Shown piece by piece: positions 22,115 through 35,222 of a stretch of 64,000 nt of DNA. Location of the stretch: positions 1,939,001-2,003,000 of the forward strand of contig JAUPFP010000027.1 in assembly GCA_036925085.1 (NCBI GenBank). The letters are read 5' to 3'. Position numbers and translations under genes: made by a program. The notes below the pieces were generated by a model. It was not told the DNA's origin, made no database searches, and saw nothing but the letters and a program-made list of their open reading frames with translations. Source of the stretch: Brachycybe producta. Taxonomy: Eukaryota; Arthropoda; Diplopoda; Playtdesmida; Andrognathidae. How positions within the stretch are numbered: the stretch's first letter is position 1; each line of letters begins with the position of its first letter.

Positions 22115-25100
22115 ATAGGATGAGAGCTGGGAGAACTCGTAACTCAACAGTGAGAGTGACTGAAAGAAAGAGAGATCCGCTAGACTGCGCTGTTGGAATG
22201 CTATTTAAGAGGCTGTTCTTTTCCTTATGTCGGGTTAAAGTAACTGTAATATAAACTATATTATATGGAGATATATACCAAAATGAAGATCATCAACGAA
22301 ATATTTACAGCCACTAAAATTCACATCTTTCAGACAAACACCACACACACACACTTTAAAAACAACACGCAATTGACGTTTTGAGTGCATTTTTTCCTTT
22401 ATTCTTCTTCTTCTTCTTCTTTATTGTTTTATATAGACATATGTATGTTTACTATGAACAGCTATGTTTACATTAAGGTAGTAAGGTAATAGCTTTGTTT
22501 GTCAACATTTTGTTTTTATTGAAGCCTACAGCAAACACTGTCTGTAATCACTTGATAGTTGTAGATCTACTCTCTCATCTTTCAAGAGAGTGAGGACCAA
22601 ATTCAACAAGGCCACTTGAACTTTCAAAACTTGAACCCTTTAAGCAGTGTTCCCAACATATAGGAGAAGTGTACTCTATAAAAGATGGAACCACCACGTT
22701 TCAGTTGAAGTTTAAGAATCATATTATAAGGGTTGTTGCCTTAATGATTGCTAAGTCAAAGGTAATGCCTAAACTTATGATTTGAAACCCTAGAACAACT
22801 CTAGCCTCTAACCAGTAACTCTTTTGAGTGTAAAAAAACATAATTTTTGCCTTAATTATTAAGGGGAGTACAAAAACCATATTGCAATTAACAAGTAACC
22901 GCTAGAGGACACACTGAATTACCCCATTATTCCTCAAAGTTCACTTTTATTTCAAGTTAGGCAAAGGTTGTATGCATTCTGGAAAATGAGCAGCCATTTT
23001 ATAACATTGAAATACATGAGAGCATCAAATAAGTGGACTAAATGTCAGAAAAACGTAATTTTTACACCTTATTCAATGTGAATCAATCTAATAAGGTTAG
23101 ACAATTTCTGTATATTCCTAGGATTCAATAGTGGAAGGCAAATAAGAACGGCACATTATGTCAATATTATCCCTTTGTTATCCGTAAATTATGTGTCCCC
23201 CCCCCAACACATCCCTTATATGATAGTGGAGAATAAATGCGTTTTTTTTTCTTCTAATCTGTATAAACACATTTATTGTGGTGATAACGAACATTAATTA
23301 TAAATAGACCTTCTTCTTTTAATAAGACCTATCTATTAAGGAGGTTGGGAAAGGGAAAAGGGGATTTATTTACACTTTGATATTTCCCCCATTTCTTCCT
23401 TCCCCTTAGGACTTCTTTCTCAGCCTCCTTCTTATCTATGGCTGCCAGCCATTTTTCAGTGTTTGGACTCAAAACAAACTTCTGTTTTGCCTTTTTCTCT
23501 CTCTCACAGGCTTTCTTTTTTGTCCACTTTTTTATCAAATTTTATTTATTAATATTTCTAGAAAAAAATGGGGCAATTTTTAGGCTTATAATTTCGCCTC
23601 AAGAGTTTTATTTTTAAAAAAATGAAGATTAACTGTAGGTCCCTATTAGAAAATTCAGGGAGGTTTTTGTTGTTCAGATGAGGGACATAATAAGAAATCC
23701 CTTCCCTCAGGAAGAGATAAATGAAATAGGGGGGAGAAGAGAGAGAGAGAGATAGACTTATTGTATTGAACGAACCAATAGACATTCAAACTAGAAGTAC
23801 CATTGACTAGCGCCCTCTAGCAATGAAACACTGAACTAGTGTATGTCTCTTTCTATCTTGCGGGGGTCCCCTTCTTTCTTTCTTCAATTTCCATTCCAAC
23901 TTCCGTAGAGAAAATGCTTGTAATTTCCGAGTTTGAACTTAAAAAAGAGTGGTTCTAGTTTTTTTCTTCTTCTTCTTCTGAGGCTACATTAATATTAATG
24001 ATCATCCCCTCTATGGCTCTTGTGATTTAAATTTTAATTAAGGGGAATGGAGTTTTGTACATTTTAGATGAATATTTGTTATATGTATGTTCTTTCCCCC
24101 CCCCCCCCCACACACACACATTCATTTCAAAGAGCACTTCTGGATAGTTTTGATTAGTTTTCGATGTTCCTACTCCTATATACTTCGAGTATAGTAGTAG
24201 TAGTAGGACTACTACAGTACTACTGCCTCTTTACGCTACATTTGCATTTAACATTTGTCTTTTCTGCATGTGTGACAATGTTACTATTTTGATGTTTTGC
24301 ATACATAAAATGAGAAACTATTTCAGTTGATTAAATAAAGGCTTACCTGTTCAATTTACGCGATTAAAACTGTGTGTGTCTATTCACACCATAAATTGTC
24401 GTAGACATTCCCCCAATAGACCATAGATTTACATAGAAGGGAGGGTTAAATTACATGCAAGTACATTTGCACAAGTATTTTACATTTTATTGACGTAAAT
24501 ATAAACTTTTAATGCAAATTGTGTAAGGATTTTGAGCACAAAGTTTGTTTGTTTTGTTAGAAAATGAAGTCAAGAAAAAAGGTTTTTACAATTTTAATTA
24601 AATCGAGTCAAAATAGGTTTGTATAATAATAATGATAATAATTCACTATTTAATCTTGATTATTTTGTTTGAAATAATTAAGACTTAGTGGAAGATGATG
24701 GCGTGTATATGAGGCTACATTTGTATTGAACAGATGTCCTCGCGTTTCCGGTCAAATATCCTGTTTCTGTAATATATCTGGTTAGGGTATTACAGGTTTA
24801 GAAATAGTCTTATTTATGGGGGGGGGGGGCTAGATGTGTAAGTAAGCACTAAAATTGAGTCAATTTTTGTCTTTAGTTTTCCAGTTTACGTCATTATTGG
24901 AAAGGTTTTTTTTCTTCTATTCCTGGCTTGTATTATTATTATTGGAGGCGCTTAAGTTTTATATTGGGTTCCTTGTCAGTTCTATGCCTAATGGGCTTAA
25001 TATTGGGCAAAGCCCTTGTATATATGTTTATAGGTCCCCCTTTTCATATATAAGTGTAAGTTGAAATCCTATTTTGAGCCCATTTAATGGAGGGGAAGAA

Positions 25101-25679
25101 TGATGTTTTTTTAAAAGAAAAAAGTGGACACAAAATAAAAAAAAGTGGACACAAAACAACAAAAAAGTGGTTGTAAAGTTGAGACCAATTATCCAATGAG
25201 CGGATGTAACAATCCCTTCAGGGTCTTCAGGTAAAAAAGGGCTCCAAAAAAAGATGGGATCTTTTTTTAAACTTTTTTTTGCTCTTTGGAGTCTTTACCC
25301 CCAAATGTTTTAAGTCTATTGTTGGAAAAGTTTTAAAATAACAAAATTGGGGTGTTTTTTTTAGTTTCAAGGTGACAATTATTTTTTATTTTCTTGGATC
25401 TGTCAGTGTATTTTTAGAGGTTGTACAATTTAAGGTAAGGTTCCAATTAGAATTAGGAAAAATTGCAATGGAAATCACTGAATCAATAATCTTTTTTTAA
25501 AAAAAATACGTTTTTCTAGACAAAAATAAGTTTAGAAGACAATTTTGGTTGAAGATATTTTCAAACTGCCTTAAAAAGCTTAAATTTAGACAAATTTTAA
25601 GAAGTGATTTTAGGTTATCGCTTTATCAGGTACTGTTTTAGTTTCTAGTCTCGACATCCCAATAGCAGCTTATTTTTTT
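21379..25679. other. Long stretch with microsatellites and no gene
   Basis: Contains G12 near 21807, a (CT)n near 21778-21794, (GA)n at 22081-22111, CTT runs near 22402, C runs near 23198 and 24099-24109, G10 near 24820 and a (TAG)n hairpin near 24190-24230. A TAGCCTCTAACCAGTAACTC fragment lies at 22803. Two AAGTGGACACAAAA units stand at about 25120-25160. No reading frame is convincing. Confidence 0.5.
22081..22111. repeat. (GA)n microsatellite
   Basis: A 31-base GA tract. Confidence 0.95.
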
Positions 25680-25928
25680 AATTTTTGGCTATTCTGCAGT
25701 TTTAAGGGCAACATTATAGCGAGAGTGTCTTATAAACTAGAACTGTAAAGTTGTGTTCTTTTCAAACTGACATAAAAAGCTTATTTTAAAATATATATCA
25801 ACATGAAAAAAATACCTTTTAAGTGATTCAGTTACCCTTCTAGTATCTAAAACGCTTTGAAATGTCTCTTCATTTTGCTTCTGAAAGACAGAATAATCAG
25901 TGTTCGAGGGACGGTTTACTCTTTAAAA
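25680..25928. mobile_element. Family A MITE, copy 4
   Basis: TGGCTATTCTGCAGTTTTAA, TCTTATAAACTAGAACTG, CAAACTGACATAAAAAGC, ATATCAACATGAAAAAAATA, CTTTTAAGTGATTCAGTTAC, CCTTCTAGTATCTAAAACGC, ATTTTGCTTCTGAAAGACAG, AATAATCAGTGTTCGAG. The left arm is shortened; the right arm is nearly complete. Confidence 0.75.
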
Positions 25929-26554
25929 GTAAATTTTGTAGTTTTCTCCCTAATACCCCTTATTCTATATAAGGGTGTTTTTTTAACCCCATGCAGTTGA
26001 GGGACTTGAATTATAAATGGTTGATGTGTTCTTTTCTTTTGTCTACTAATAATAAGCTAAGTTTTGTTTAATTTGCATACGATTCATGTTCAAATTTACA
26101 TAAAGGAGGGGGGGGGGGTAGGAGGAGTATAATTTGATTGTTCTTTCTTGAGTATATATATTTATTGGTTCAATCGTTTTATATTCTTCAAACATACATA
26201 TAAAAGGTGGGGGGAGGGCAATAGAATTTTCAAGTTTTGTTTTAACAACTCCTTTGAGTATTACTAGTCTTATTAGTAGTATTTTATTACATTAGCATGC
26301 TGCGCCTGCTTAGCTTATATATTAGAATATTACATTTTTTCTACTATTGTTACCTTTTGAGAGACAAATACGTAAGGGCTAAAGGGTGGGGTTGGTGTGA
26401 GTATAACCTCCCCCCCCCCCTTCCAACACATACTTATACTCGTGGGTATATACAGTATAACCAATAATACCCCATCTTTTTTTTTGTTCTCTAGGGTATA
26501 ATAATAATCCTTCGTATATACATGCAATGTGTGGGGTAGGTACTTTTTTACCTC

Positions 26555-26572
26555 GGGGGGGGGGGGGGGGGG
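26555..26572. repeat. (G)18 homopolymer
   Basis: An uninterrupted run of 18 G. Confidence 0.95.
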
Positions 26573-26595
26573 AAAGGAAATCTCATCTTAATACA

Positions 26596-26598
<3 letters not shown>

Positions 26599-26630
<32 letters not shown>
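26599..26630. repeat. (CT)n microsatellite
   Basis: A 32-base pure CT tract. Confidence 0.95.
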
Positions 26631-26634
<4 letters not shown>

Positions 26635-27610
26635 GATCAAGTGAGATAAATGTAATGTAAAATAGAAGGAAAATCAGATTGAAGTTAGAGATAGATAGGA
26701 AAAGAGGAAGTTTGATAATGATATAGGAAAAGCCTGAGAGAGAGAGAGAGAGAGAGAACACCTTAAAAAAAAAAGGAAATAGAAAAACATTATGTAACAA
26801 ACCATGTTTCTTGCATAATGATGATGTACGCCTTTATCCCCTTATGTAATATCCCCTTCAGAGGGAGATTTACATTTAAATTTTAAATATATTTAGTATT
26901 TTTGTGTGTATAGAATAGAAATTGTCTATTGGGCAATAGACAAATAGACATTGTAGGCAGAAACACCTTCTCACAATGGCTAATAATATAAATCGGAAAA
27001 CGGTTTGAATTTCTTCTTGGTTTTGGGGAAGTTGCTTAACTATTCAAAGTGGATGGACAGTGGTCATCCATAGGCTTATCTGTATTTTCATTTTCTAACA
27101 AATGAAAATTCTTAGCAATTAGTTTAGTTTTATATTTTTTCAATTTAGGACAATGTTTCAAGTTAGTATTAATGGATTACAAAGTTAGATGATTCTCTTA
27201 TCTCTATAGTTGAAATTGTGCGATTTCGTCTTCAATTTTCAGAATAAGGAAAAGGGGGGGGGGAAGATAAGGTGAGGCTTTTGAGTGTGGTTGGTGTTTG
27301 TGACCTGTACATTTTGGGTTTGTGGAATTTCGATTTTCCGCTTTGGAAGTTAATGGTAAAACCTTCTTCCTTTTCCCGATGAGTAATGTTTTCAATTAAA
27401 GTTACTCCACCAAGTTTTTCTCTCTTTGATGTCGTATTAGAAAATAGAGAGAGAGAGGGTAGGATGGGTGGATGTGGTGGGGGAGGAAGTTATTTGGACG
27501 CTGGTATTTTATATTGTGATGGGGGGAAAAAAAGGCCTATTTCAGATTACTCCATTGTTGTTTTTCAAATAATCTCAGGCGGAGAGGTTAGATTGGTTTC
27601 ACGAACCTGA

Positions 27611-27644
<34 letters not shown>
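27611..27644. repeat. (AG)n followed by G9
   Basis: About 26 bases of AG repeat running directly into nine G. Confidence 0.9.
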
Positions 27645-27737
27645 AGTGTTCTTGAGTTAGTTGCCCTACTAGGCTACTACTACTATTGAAGCTAGTTAGT
27701 TCGATTTCGAATTAATCTCGAGATATAGGCCCATTTA

Positions 27738-27930
27738 TACAGGGTGACTGTAAAGTGTAAACTTTGAAAAATGCAACACATACCACTGTCGGTGGTCGAT
27801 TTCGACTGCAAAATGAAGTTGCAATGTATTTTTATGATAATATTGAAGTGCAACGGTGGTTTTGACAACAACCCGACTTCCACTTTGCAGTCGAAAATCG
27901 AAATGGACCACCAAAAGTAGTCTCTTGAGT
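27738..27930. mobile_element. Probable palindromic DNA-transposon derivative with a TACAGGGTG end
   Basis: Begins TACAGGGTGACTGTAAAGTG. GGTGGTCGATTTCGACTGCA (about 27791-27810) pairs with an inverted copy at about 27873-27912, whose minus strand reads GGTGGTCCATTTCGA and CGACTGCAAAGTGGAAGT. Two overlapping minus-strand frames of 63 and 66 codons are by-products. It resembles 6252-6545 in its end and in having inverted arms with CAAAATGAAGT. Right end unclear. Confidence 0.5.
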
Positions 27931-29201
27931 TCCAATCCTATAGCACTTAATCACGGTGGAGGTGGAGGCTACGTATTCATGTAGGTTTTATGGATAAAGA
28001 CTAATCTAATCTTTTAATAGCTAGCCTCGTTGTCATTTAAGATGAAAAAAAAAAATACGATTTTCAATAAAAGAACCTGGATTTGAGACTAAGTTCTTGC
28101 CTAAAAAATATTTCTAGATAAAAGCACTAGGCTCAAACAAGGTTCGTTGCCTGAAAAATGCGCGAGAACGAGAACACTAAATTCTTGAGTAAGACTTTTG
28201 TGAAAAATGAATAATAATAAGACAAAAAAAAAAGTTGGCATGAACAGAAAAATAGGCGTTAATAATTACATATATCATAGATTTTGAAACCTACTTAGAG
28301 CATGAAATGGTTAAAATTTAAAGATACATCATTTGTTATTGAAAAGATAGTTTCCTCCATGGTATGAGTGTGACAGAAAGAGAAATCTATTTTTTGGTAG
28401 GTTTTTTTTGGAGAGTGGGTGTTAGAAAAGGTCCCTTAATTCCCCCCCAATAGTTTTTTTAGTTGAAGGTCTAGTATGTGTACAGTAATAAAAATATTTT
28501 TCTCTCTTTCTCTTTCTCAGCAGTGTTTTTGCTGACATTGCAAAAAATAAAATCCGGATCAAAAATGCGAACGTTTGAGGAAATGTACAACAAAAATAAA
28601 TAACAGCTTTTTTGCCAGTTTTTTTAGGCAATAAATTTATGGGTTATATTTTCTTTTACACTGAAAAATACACACAAAAAAATGTCTAATACATATATAT
28701 TTCGAATAGAAGTTTAGGTAACAAATCTGATATATATAGTGTGTGTCTATTGCAGTGATTCTCAAAAGATGGCCCCATGAGTTTTTTTCTTCTTCGCGGA
28801 TTTTACATTGAATTTGTTTATAATAGACCTAATTGAATGTTTCCAATTAAATTTTAATTTTATTGGAAATAAACAAAACTTTCTTATTAAAAGTATAGAC
28901 TAACCCAATGGTTTATAATATGGATTGCTGTGGGCCACTATAGTATCCTGTGAGTTGTGTTAAATGTGCCGCAATTTCTTCAAAGCAAAATAAGGTTAGG
29001 AATCCACTGGTCTACTGGAACTTTCAAGAAAGAGGCTTAAAAGACGTGTTCTTTTTTCATTCGAAGGACCGTGATTCATCTTTTCGTGTCACACACATGT
29101 AAGAATTGTGTTGATTTCGTGTTGTAAGTTATAACGCTGAAAATAAAAAGTGTTCTTTGCAAATAGAATTTACCAGAAAAGAGAAAATCAATACAAAATG
29201 G

Positions 29202-29242
<41 letters not shown>

Positions 29243-29719
29243 AAAAAAAAAGAGACAAAATGAATCCGTTATGGCTGCTTTTCTGAAATTACATTATTAT
29301 ACTTCGAGAATTGATTTTTATGCAAATGCTTTGATGATGTATGGATCTCATTAAGTATAATTTGCGTTTAATCTCTTCTTCTCCTCCTCCGATACGATTT
29401 CACACATAAATTTTAAAACTAGGGGTTTCTTCCTTCCCCTTGCAAATAAGCTGCTCTCCCTTCGAACACCACAAAAATCAAAATTCAATTTCATATAACT
29501 TTATGGATTTTATCATAATACCTACTTTATATTTTATTAAAATTATTATAAACCTCTCTTCCGTCCTTTCATTTAAGATTTCTTCTACTTTATATAAAAT
29601 CCAATAAGTTACGAGTGTTTGTAATTACTATATAATTAGACATTTAAAAAAGGCCCTTTTTCAACATAATATTAGTTTCAAAATTGATTTTTTTCATTTT
29701 CGTTTTTCCTAATTTTAAA
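27931..29719. other. AT-rich stretch without gene
   Basis: A (GA)n at 29205-29240 is the only strong repeat. CACTAGGCTC and related short words are not part of a recognised family. No gene seen. Confidence 0.45.
29205..29240. repeat. (GA)n microsatellite
   Basis: A 36-base AG/GA tract. Confidence 0.95.
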
Positions 29720-29870
29720 TTAAGGTGGTTTTCTTGGTGTTTTTTCTGTGGTCTTTCAGGAGGAGAAAAAAATGAAGTATTTTAGAAACTAGAATGGTAA
29801 TGGTTTCATGTTGACATATTTTAAAATAAGTTCTTTATGTTAATAGACGGTATTTTTTTTTTTTTTTTGA
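29720..29870. mobile_element. Family A MITE, copy 5 (left arm only)
   Basis: Starts TTAAGGTGGTTTTCTTGG, then GGTCTTTCAGGAGGAGAAAA, TTTAGAAACTAGAATGGTAA, TTTCATGTTGACATATTTTA. It ends in a T-rich run; the complementary arm is missing. Confidence 0.7.
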
Positions 29871-32800
29871 AACCGCATAAATTAACCAGAAAGTTTAGAA
29901 ATTTAGATTAAATAAATGAATGGTAGGCCAATCCGTAATTAATTATGAATTTCAATTTGAGTTTTTTTTTTTTGGTTTGAAATTCTTAACTATGATTAAT
30001 TTGGTGTTAAAAAGTTTGGGTATATTTTGAGCCCGCCTCCATCTTGTCATATTTACTAACTTAATCTTTAAGGAAATTTCGACGTTTTTTTCTAATATAT
30101 TTTCTTGTTTGAAAACACCGGCTACTTCGGTGTTTGTTTGTTTTTTTAAAGGGGCGTATTTTTTAAAAAAGAAAAATATCAATAAACCGGTTGCTGTTTA
30201 AAAAAAAAGGTAAAAAATAAACAAGAAAGAGAAGTTATTAAAAAAAAGGCTGGAAAAAGTTGAAATTTATCCACACAAAAATCGCCCTAATTACTTTAAA
30301 CGTGATAAATATAGTTTGAATGTTATTAAATTAATTGGGTTTATTATTTACTTACCACTTTTTTGAGTTATTCCAGGTATAATTTCTATAATATTTTTAC
30401 ATTGAGGAGGAGATCCGAATATTTATATATTGCAAGAAACAAAAAATCGATCCTTTCCAGACTGTTTATTAGGGAATCATTGGGGGACCTTAGAGGATTA
30501 CAAAATATACAATGTCGTTGTCCTACTCCTACTCCTCCTCCTAATCCTGTTCAATGGTGTGCTCTGGGTACAATATGGACGCGGAGGGTCACGTGGTCTC
30601 TCTGCTTGCTGCGTGTCTTTTTCGTCCTCTGGGAGGAGAGATTTATTGGATGAAGGGAGAGAATTTTAACTATTGAAAATGGTCCAATATGGGGGTGATG
30701 GGAGTGGATTTAAGGAAGGAAGGGAGGGGAGTGGGGACAAAATGGAAGGAAGAAACAGACATTATTGGATGATGTAGGATGAGAAAATGGGACCCTTTTT
30801 TAGACGGGGTGGGAGGGGGGTAGTAGTAGTAGTAATGGCGGGGATAATAATAATAGGACACCTTGACCACTTTATTTTTTGTTGTCAAGAGATGTTAAGG
30901 AAGGGATTTAGGCCTACAGAAAATTCAATTTCTACTATGTATACATTATTATATGGTTATCAACTTATGATGACATTTTTTTTTCTGGAAGTTGAGACAC
31001 CAAATTCAAAGGAAAATGGACGATTTTTGTTCTTGTATTGATTGGTGGAGGTAAAAATCCAAGATGGCGGTGGAAATATGATGTGGATCTTCTCGTCTTG
31101 CTGCTGATGATGATGGTGATTTTGTTTGAAATTGAGCTGGATTATCTGTTCCTGTTGATGATCCTTCTGTAGGATTTTGTGGTCCTTGTGCAACAGCATT
31201 GTGGTCAATCTTTTCATTCCTTGAGTTGCCTCCTTTTTTGTTTGCTTTTTATTTATTATTAGGATGTGAAATAGATGTAATTGAAATTATTTTTGGATCA
31301 GTAAATTATTATCATTGACAAAATATCTTTTTAAATCGGAAAACTATTGTCATTTTTTTATAACTGATCAGTGATTATAAAAAAGTTTATATTTAAAGAT
31401 AACGGTTCTTCTAGTTAATTAGTAGCTTAAAATGAATTTATAGATTTTTTTAAGCTGCAAATTAAGAGAACGCCAAAAATGAACGATTTTTCAGTTTGGC
31501 GTTTATTCAGTTATTCGAGATTAAAAAGAGTGGATTTCGTTTGTAAAGATCTCGGTTCACTTTAGCCTTTTATGTACAGCTTTTTGTTAAAAGCTTGAAA
31601 GGCTAATAAATAACTTGATTACTAGTTTTGATTTACTTGCTTTGAATCCTTAATATGGGAGTATGGCAGTTATTAAAATTTGGCTCAATGGCGCTTCTTT
31701 CAGTTGTCGCTTATTCCTATTCGCGTTTGTTCAATTTGACATCTTTTTTTGCATCGTGTTTAGCAATGTCCAAAAACATGAAATTAGTGTCCAAAACTGG
31801 CCATGAAAATTATTTGTTTTTCATTTTGAAAAAATGTTTCAGTTGCTTTTTGAACTTGTTGTGAAAAAAACAAAAAAACATTAACAACAACCCTGAAACG
31901 GTTTAGTAACGCCTATGATGATTGAAATTTCATAATTGTGAATTTGAACAAGAAACCTTTTTTTTTTGTTGTTGTCGCTTTTGTTTTGATTTTCTCTTAG
32001 AAAGTGGGGATTAGAGGAAAAATGATCCCAAAATTTTGTTTTAAATAGCCTGTAATTTCCTTATAAACAATTTTATGGAAAATGTGCGTTTTATTTGAGA
32101 TAAGAGGTCTTTCTTTTTACCCTCCTACAAAACAACGTCTTATCTGTTTATGTATAAGGGATATAGAGAAGGGATCAAAGAAGAATTACAGAGGGAGTTA
32201 GGGAGAAGAAGGTCAAGTTGTCTAAAGTTGCATTAGATTACGAATTGCCCCTCTTGTTATGGTCACTGTCGTCGGTCTGCCTTTAGGGCAGTTTTTTTTT
32301 TCTCTTCTTCTCTCCCCTAAAAAGCAGCTGTTTTATGACTTGAACAAAAAGATCCACTGTTTTTTATTGACACTTTTTTCTTCTGAGGTTTAGGGATGAG
32401 TTTGTGAGAGATAACTTTCCCCTTCTTTATTTCTGATTTTCCTCTTTTATTGGGTCCATCTTCTTTTTCGGGGATGTGTCAACATGGACAGTTTTTAGGG
32501 TGTTTTTTTTTTTTTTTGAATATATGCTATCCCCATATTTATTCCATATGCCGAGTTTGCTGCTTAAAGAGACCCTCAAGAATCCCTTGATACATACACA
32601 TTGGATTTATTTATATAAACACCTTTTTTTTTCTTCTCTCAAACTGAGTTTCTCTCTCTTGATTTTACCCATGGATTTTTACTAGAATTGATGCTCCATT
32701 CTTCTTCTTCTTCATCTACTTTATCTTATTCTTATGTCACAGCCCCAAAAAAAAATCCAAAAGGGATTCATTCCGGTCTTGTCTCTCTTATTCCATGTTT

Positions 32801-33210
32801 TGCCATTTACTTCTTTTGGCCCCCCCCCCTCCTCCTCCTCCTCTTTCTATCTCTATATTTCTTATTCTATGTCTTCTGATAAGCCTCTAAGATTTCTTTT
32901 GGAGAAAAAAAGATTTCTCTCTGAAATTCCCTTCTATCATTTATCTTTCTTTTGACAATGAGTTTTTTTATACTTAATTTATATTCGATGGTCGGTATAA
33001 AATAAGAAGGGTGTCTATTGGACACCCTGTGTGGATGAACCAAAAGTTGTGTATTTTTAATATTTGTAATATAAAAAATCGTGTTTAATTTGAGTATTTT
33101 GGTGCAATGTCCTCCTTATTTTAGCAAATATCCATAGTTTTTTTCGAAACGTCTTTTTTATTATGGAATTTCCAATTCTGAAAAATAGAAACGTGAAAAT
33201 TACGTAAGAT
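29871..33210. other. Long AT-rich stretch without gene
   Basis: Low-complexity pieces: CTCCT runs near 30520-30545, GTAGTAGTAGTA near 30824, a C/T run near 32820 and T15 near 32505. CCAAGATGGCGGTGG at 31060 resembles a YY1 site. CAGTTTGGCGTTTATTCAG at 31491-31510 belongs to a recurring word family (see 51980). AGGGTGTC and GACACCCT form a small hairpin at 33008-33028. No convincing CDS. Confidence 0.45.
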
Positions 33211-33480
33211 TTTAAGGAACAAAATGAAGAAAAACTTTGAAAAGTGTTTTATAAACTAGAAGTGTAGCTGAATCACTTAAGAAAATGGGTAATTTGATGT
33301 TAATATCTTTTAAAATACACTTTTTATATCAGTTTGAAAGATATCAATATGTAAATTAACCCTTAAAATAATCGAGTTGCCCGTTCTAGTTTTTAAACAT
33401 ACTTTCAATTTCTCTTATAGTTATAGTTGTTCTGAAACTTAAGAAAAAGGTGTTCAAAAATCATCTTTTTATGAAAACAC
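33211..33480. mobile_element. Family A MITE, copy 6
   Basis: TTTTAAGGAACAAAATGAAG, AAAGTGTTTTATAAACTAGA, GTGTAGCTGAATCACTTAAG, CAGTTTGAAAGATATCAATA, AATCGAGTTGCCCGTTCTAG, TTTTTAAACATACTTTCAAT. The end is diverged (TTCAAAAATCATCTTTTTAT). Confidence 0.7.
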
Positions 33481-34776
33481 GTTAAAGTTTTATAGCAAAT
33501 CATTATAGTACGGTAAAAGTAATTACGCGTATTTTGCATTCAAAGAGCCTGGTTTAGAGGCTAGAATGTTTAACCTATAACTAACTACGAGTTCAGCTGT
33601 TATTTTTTTAATTGTAGAAATCTAGCCTTTATTTAACCAGTTAGTTGAAAAATAAAAACGATTTTGCCTTTGTTTTTCCATCAATATTTTACTATTTTTA
33701 ATTTGTTTGCACATTAATTAAATTTTAATTACTTCTTGATTTGTTTTATTTACATTTTAAAATAACTGAATTTTCAAGTCTAACGCCGAAAACAAATCTC
33801 AGATTTGTGTGTGTGCTGCCATTTTTCAGTATCGGTTCAGCTAGTAGGGTAGTCTATTGGTCTATTGGCAATAGACATTGAACTTATCTTTTTAAAAAAA
33901 ACCTTGGGGGGGGGAAATTCAGTTCTGCAAAATGTTTAGAAATCAAATAAAAATTTCATTAATTTTTGTATATATGAATATTATTTATAATTTATTCGGC
34001 TATTAATAATAAGGTTAATAACTTTTAACAATAAATTATATGAACTATTGCATAAGAACAAAACCTTTTTTGACAAAACAAATCTTAAAAAAAAAGCTAT
34101 TAAGTTTTAAATAATTTTATGTGATGATCAACGTCACGATTTAAGCTTTTACTTTATTTTAAGCAATGTTTCAGAACACAACTGTGAACACTAGACCTAA
34201 CCTGTATTTTAAACCAATAAGCCGACTATGACTATCATGTCTATCGCGTGTATATGAACTTTGCGAATAGACATGTCTATGAGTTATTAATATGTAACCT
34301 TATTACCAGAGCGCAGAATTCTATAAAAAAACATATTCCAAATACATTCAGGTATCATGCCCAAATTTAATATCCATCCATTTCAGAATGTTAGGAATTG
34401 AATAAACTACATTTATAAATACATATTTTACATATTTTGGAAAATATTTAAATACACATATTTTTGTAAATATTTATTGAAATTTAAACATATAAATATT
34501 TTTTTTCAAATTTCAAATTTTTATACCAATCACAATCATTAATAATCACTGAATTGGAAAGAAATGAACAAAATTATAATTTTTCAAGTATCTAAATGTT
34601 ATTTCGTGAATCATTAGTTACTTTATATAGGGTTAGTAGAGACCACATGTTAGAAACAAAGAAGACGAAGAAAGTTAAGTTATTTTCTGTCTGTTTTCCA
34701 GTTGTTAATGAAATTTAACAAAACCATTTACTATTTGAAAGAAAATTTGTCTTTTACAGTAACTTGTGAAGTATTA
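33481..34776. other. AT-rich stretch with repeat fragments
   Basis: GGTTTAGAGGCTAGAATG (33552) and CTAGCCTTTATTTAACCAG (33627) are inverted family D-like ends about 80 bp apart. GTCTATTGGCAATAGAC lies near 33860. A family C-like CACGATTTAAGC, TTTATTTTAAGCAATGTTT piece is at about 34135-34172. No gene. Confidence 0.5.
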
Positions 34777-35220
34777 GGGAGTTAGCAAAATTTCGTACGA
34801 AATAAATTTATTTACGAAATCCATTATTTTGACGTCATTTCCGGCTGATTTCGTTACAACACAAAGATTTCGTACAAAATGAGGCATTTCTTTACGAAAT
34901 TATAAATTTATCTCGTAGTTGGATTTTGTCGATGGAAAACGACGTCGTTTTAAAAAGAATAACCAACCCTACATGAAAGATTTCCGATTAAAGCAAGAAT
35001 ATTAAGTGCAAAGAACAATAAAAATTAAAAAATCTACGTTTAGTGGCGATTAATTAGGCAAAAATTACCACACAATCGCCGTAAAAGGTGAATGATTTCG
35101 TTTACGTTTTCGGGTTGCTTTGCTAACTACAATAACGAAATTGAAACGAAAACGAAATCACTTAATTTAAATATATAAATTTCGTGAAACTTAATTTCGT
35201 ACGAAATTTCGCTAAGTCCC
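34777..35220. mobile_element. 444-bp MITE flanked by TA, dense in TTTCG/CGAAA motifs
   Basis: The left end GGGAGTTAGCAAAATTTCG and right end CGAAATTTCGCTAAGTCCC are inverted repeats of about 27 bp, each including TTTCGTACGAAA. TA stands directly outside both ends (34775-34776 and 35221-35222), consistent with a TA target duplication as in Tc1/mariner-type elements. About fifteen TTTCG/CGAAA words are spread through the interior, concentrated towards both ends. No ORF. One TGACGTCA lies inside at 34830-34837. Confidence 0.85.
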
Positions 35221-35222
35221 TA

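Larger units (their letters stand above)
25929..27737. other. Low-complexity stretch without gene
   Basis: Several G and C runs (26100, 26409, 26555-26572), a (TC)16 at 26599-26630, a (GA)n near 26737-26758 and a (GA)n with G9 at 27611-27644. A GTCTATTGGGCAATAGAC hairpin lies near 26930. Frames in this region are readings of these tracts. Confidence 0.5.

Noticed and set aside
23805-23824. TGCTAGAGGGCGCTAGTC on the minus strand as a CTCF-like site
   Set aside because: The GAGGGCGC core fits but the upstream CC of the consensus is missing; one such site in an unknown organism is not strong enough to list.
24180-24235. Hairpin of TAGTAGTAG and CTACTACTA
   Set aside because: Explained by short trinucleotide runs in opposite orientation, which are common by slippage.
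31055-31075. CCAAGATGGCGGTGG as a YY1 site or start of a gene
   Set aside because: A single short word without a supporting reading frame or other promoter signs.
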